From NCBI GenBank assembly GCA_018136815.1, contig CM030931.1:11109072-11173071 (forward strand): a stretch of 64,000 nt of DNA. Reading direction: 5' to 3'. A model generated the notes under the pieces. The model was given only the letters and a program-made list of their open reading frames with translations. It had not been told where the DNA came from and made no database searches. The stretch comes from Isochrysis galbana (Eukaryota > Haptophyta > Isochrysidales > Isochrysidaceae). The translations under genes and the position numbers were made by a program. Below, piece after piece: positions 61,201 through 64,000 of the stretch. Numbering within the stretch: the stretch's first letter is position 1; each line of letters opens with the position of its first letter.

Positions 61201-63641
61201 TCACCACGAGTCCCAATCATCATTCTTCCCGTCAACACGCGTAGCGCCCATCTTGTTGGGCTTGTTGTTGGATGCGGCGAGCATCGCTAATGGATCAAGC
61301 GAGTCAAAGTTGGGCTTTGGCTGCGCGGCAGGAGCGCCAAAATTCATCAAGTTACTCGATGCGTTCATGGGTGCGAGGGGCGTGATCCCACTAGTGCTGA
61401 GAGCGCCCATACAACCCGGTTGCATGCTACCTAGGCTGCCTGTGGACGTGGCGAGGCTGGAGCCGCCAATCGAGCCGATTGATGACGAGGAGGTGCACTG
61501 GCCGACCCCGCCACCCATTGTTGCAACTCCCATACCCCCACACAATCCTGCTCCCATTCCTCCACCAAGCCCTGCGCTTCCTGCGACACCATTGGCCGTC
61601 CTTGCGCTCGTTGCACAGCCGCACACCGCGCCGCCGCCTAGCCCGGAGGTGCCCATCGTGCTGGTTCCCATCACGCCGCTGCTAATGCGCATCGATGGTG
61701 CAGGAGCTACCGCAGGGGGTTTGCCTAGAGATAGGCTCGCAAATGGATCAACGGGTAGAGTCTTGGCGGGACCCGAGGGCGCCGCGCCTCCCACTCCGAG
61801 TGGTGGTTTGGTATGGCTAGGCGGCGGAGGAGGGGCAGGTATCGCCGCAGCAAACGCATCGCTTAGGTCATCGTCGCCCCATCCGTCGGATCCTGTCGCA
61901 GGCTTCGGCAATGCAGCCGCCATCGCGCCAGCGGGCACGGCAGGGGGTGAGTAAGAGGGCTGGAGGGGCACGCCGCCGGGAGGTGGTGGCGGAGGTGGAC
62001 GTCCGGCCCCTCCTCCAACTCCGACCTCATTTGGCTTGAGAACGCAAGACGAGCCACCCAACCCGGCACTAGCTGCTCCGGCGGAGACTCCGCTCGTGCC
62101 TCCGCCACTTGCCGAGGTTCCACTTGCGCCTCCTCCGGCACCAGTGTTCCCGCCTAACTTTTGAGCCGCCGAGGTTAGCCAAGACATCGACTTGAGCACC
62201 GACTCGGCAGCGGCGGCGACGGCATGATCCGAGGCCTCCTTTTCTTTCTCGGTCTGCGTCTCACCTTGCGGCCTGCTCATGGCCGCAGACGCTTGCTGCA
62301 GCTTAAGCACGTATGCATTGAGACAACCCAGGGCCGTCTCGCGCACGTCCCTCTCAGGATCGAGTACCATCGGCGCGATGGCGGGCAGCACGCGCACCGC
62401 CGCATCCATCGGCTTATAATACTGTTGAGTGGCGGTAAGCGAGAGTATTCCAGCGTTGCGCCCGTGCGGGAAGGGATCCTTGAGGGCGCGCGTGAAAGCA
62501 GGGATAAGCACCCGCTCGCGCTCGGAGGCGTCGAGGTATTGGGCGATCTTGCCTAGGCAAATGGTTGTGTTGGTGCGGATTGCAGGCTCCTCGTCTAGCT
62601 GAAGTTTGGCGAACGCGCGCATGACTTGTCCGAGTGTCGCGCGAGAGAGTTTTGGCGCCAGGTCCACCATGCTCATGACAGTGAGCTCGCGCAGTCGTGG
62701 CGACGTATCAGCAAAGCCTAAGGCCACGTGACCAAAGACAGACTCGTTGACAGTCCGTTGAGAAAGGTGCTCCATCAGCTGCGGGAGCGTTTGCAGGAGG
62801 GGAATGCGCATCGCGCGATCGGTGTTAGCGAAGAGCTTTACTACGGTTGGAACAACTTGCGCCTGCATCTCGTCCTCGCTAAGCACAGATGCGATTCGTA
62901 GCAGAGGTTCTAGTGCCTTGGCCGAGGCTCCGCCGTATTCCAACGAGTTGGTGAGTGCAGGGAGGACCTTCCACTGAGCGGCCGGCTTCGGCATCGCGGG
63001 TACGCGCTCAGCCAGCTTGGAGAAGAAGCGGTCCTTTTCGACCGAATCCTTCACGTTCAGCATCTCGAGGAAGAGGTGCAGTGATACGTAGGCGTCCTCG
63101 AACATAGAGTTTTGCAGCAGCTCGATTGGCCTGAGACGCTGTTGCGTGTTGGCCGAGAGAAGCCGCATGTAGTCGGGCTTGAGCGGCTCAGGCATCGATC
63201 CAATCTTCTTCAGATCTGCGGGCGAGCGGATCTCGCCGCAAAAGATCTCGAAAATGGTGCAGCCCAGCGCCCACCAGTCGGCAGCAACTGGCAAGTTCGA
63301 TAGCACATCTATGTTGCCTCGAGCGAGCTCGGGCGATTGGTACCGCTTCGGCAGCGTGGCTGCAGCATTCGAGAAGTAGCTTGCATCCGCCTTGGCCGCC
63401 TCGATGGCCATTTCGAAGCCGCCCAGCTTCCAGTCCATCCCCTTGTCTACGAAGACGGATGCCAACGAGATCTGGCCGTGAATCATCTTGCAGTCGATCG
63501 AGAGGAAGTTGACTGCAGCAGCGAGCGTGTACAACCCCCACACAAGCGAGGAGGGAGTCTGAGACAACTCGGCTAGCGCATCAGCGAGCGGCGTGACAGG
63601 CTCCGTGAGCAGGTAGATAATACCTGCCTCAGCAATCTCAC
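61201..63641 (-). CDS. SCYL1: SCYL1-like pseudokinase, N-terminus beyond this exon
   Basis: Exon from about 63641 (acceptor GGGCAG; an alternative acceptor gives 63623) to the stop at 61201, about 813 codons. Kinase part: IIYLLTEPVTPLADALAELS, CKMIHGQISLASVFVDKGMD (HG instead of the catalytic HRD) and WKLGGFEMA (LGG instead of DFG), so a pseudokinase. Then the W-x-LGC lobe (AADWWALGCTIFEIFCG) and HEAT repeats with VVKLFANTDRAMRIPLLQTL, FADTSPRLRELTVMSMVDLA, PKLSR and NTTICLGKIAQYLDASERER, collinear with SCYL1. The last 300 residues are Gly/Ser/Pro-rich and end NDDWDSW. SCYL1 proteins act in COPI-dependent Golgi-ER traffic. The first about 90 residues must lie in exons right of 63650, possibly outside the window. 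Confidence 0.88.
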
Positions 63642-64000
63642 CTGCCCAGCCATCCAGAAACGAGGCGCGTGATCAGTGCGCGCCTTCAGTGGGTTGTGAG
63701 GGATTGGCCTAGCGCCCGTCCCGCAGCCGTGTGCTGTAATCAACACTCAAGTGATAACATGCAGACTGACCCACCCTCGCCCTCGCACGTCTTCAACGCA
63801 CAAAACATGAGGCCGCTGCTCTTCCCCTGCCCACGCTTCACTCCCCAAGTCCCCCACTCTTCCCGCCCCTCCCACCCTTTCTCTCCCCCTTGCTCTCTTC
63901 CCCTCCATTCCTCTTCCGTCTCCTTCCCTCCCAGCCTCCCTGTCCACCCCACCCAAATGCCAACGTAGTGCCTGCTACGCCTCGCCTCGCCGGCGCCGGC
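63642..64000. other. Probable intron of the SCYL1-like gene
   Basis: Pyrimidine-rich plus strand (63800-63960) and no kinase N-lobe in any frame, so likely intron or an upstream region. The N-lobe exon was not found. Confidence 0.4.

Overview
The window is nuclear DNA of a eukaryote, most likely a flagellated unicellular alga. A haptophyte is my best guess, by inference only. The sequence shows genes on both strands with no operon logic, short spliceosomal introns (84 to about 330 nt) whose phases match across every junction I could join, one probable GC-AG intron, high GC, long CT/GA microsatellites just upstream of many start codons, and very proline-rich secreted or membrane proteins. A dynein regulatory complex 5 (TCTE1-like) gene implies a flagellum.

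Host genes, left to right: HSP70 N-terminus (1-449, -, cut by the window edge); type II membrane glycosyltransferase (1035-2510, +); a seven-exon, about 1374-residue proline-rich multipass membrane protein (5269-10267, -), divergent from a TLC-domain protein (10885-11919, +); a two-exon glycosyltransferase (12810-15787, -); a conserved-looking unknown protein (27438-28208, -), divergent from a CRAL-TRIO/SEC14 protein (28669-29523, +); a stand-alone SRA/YDG protein (34073-35419, +); an SDR oxidoreductase (38632-39321, -); a ShK-prolyl 4-hydroxylase (40441-41463, +); a four-exon M3 oligopeptidase (43163-45531, -); DRC5 (46732-48168, +); a small unknown protein (49178-49765, +); phosphopantothenoylcysteine decarboxylase (51637-52407, -); a HAD/phosphatase-like protein (56925-58102, +); and a SCYL1-like pseudokinase with HEAT repeats (61201 to the right edge, -).

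Between these lie accessory regions rich in mobile DNA. One retroelement family recurs. Its 5' end has a small hairpin followed by an ORF starting MERA, its gag-like protein carries a CCCH zinc finger, its 3' half is a LINE-like reverse transcriptase C-terminus, and its sense strand ends in a T-run. Two copies, 19529-21810 and 35901-36878, are bounded by perfect 16- and 17-bp direct repeats. There are also decayed RT fragments, a degraded hAT transposase (about 54090-54797) with a probable related MITE, two inverted 634-bp elements with palindromic CTAGGAC ends, and a 326-bp MITE-like element.

The block at about 22.5-26.3 kb stands apart. It has lower GC, short intronless ORFs, an ankyrin protein, a repeated Cys-module protein and minisatellites. 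I suspect a foreign, possibly giant-virus-like, origin but cannot prove it.
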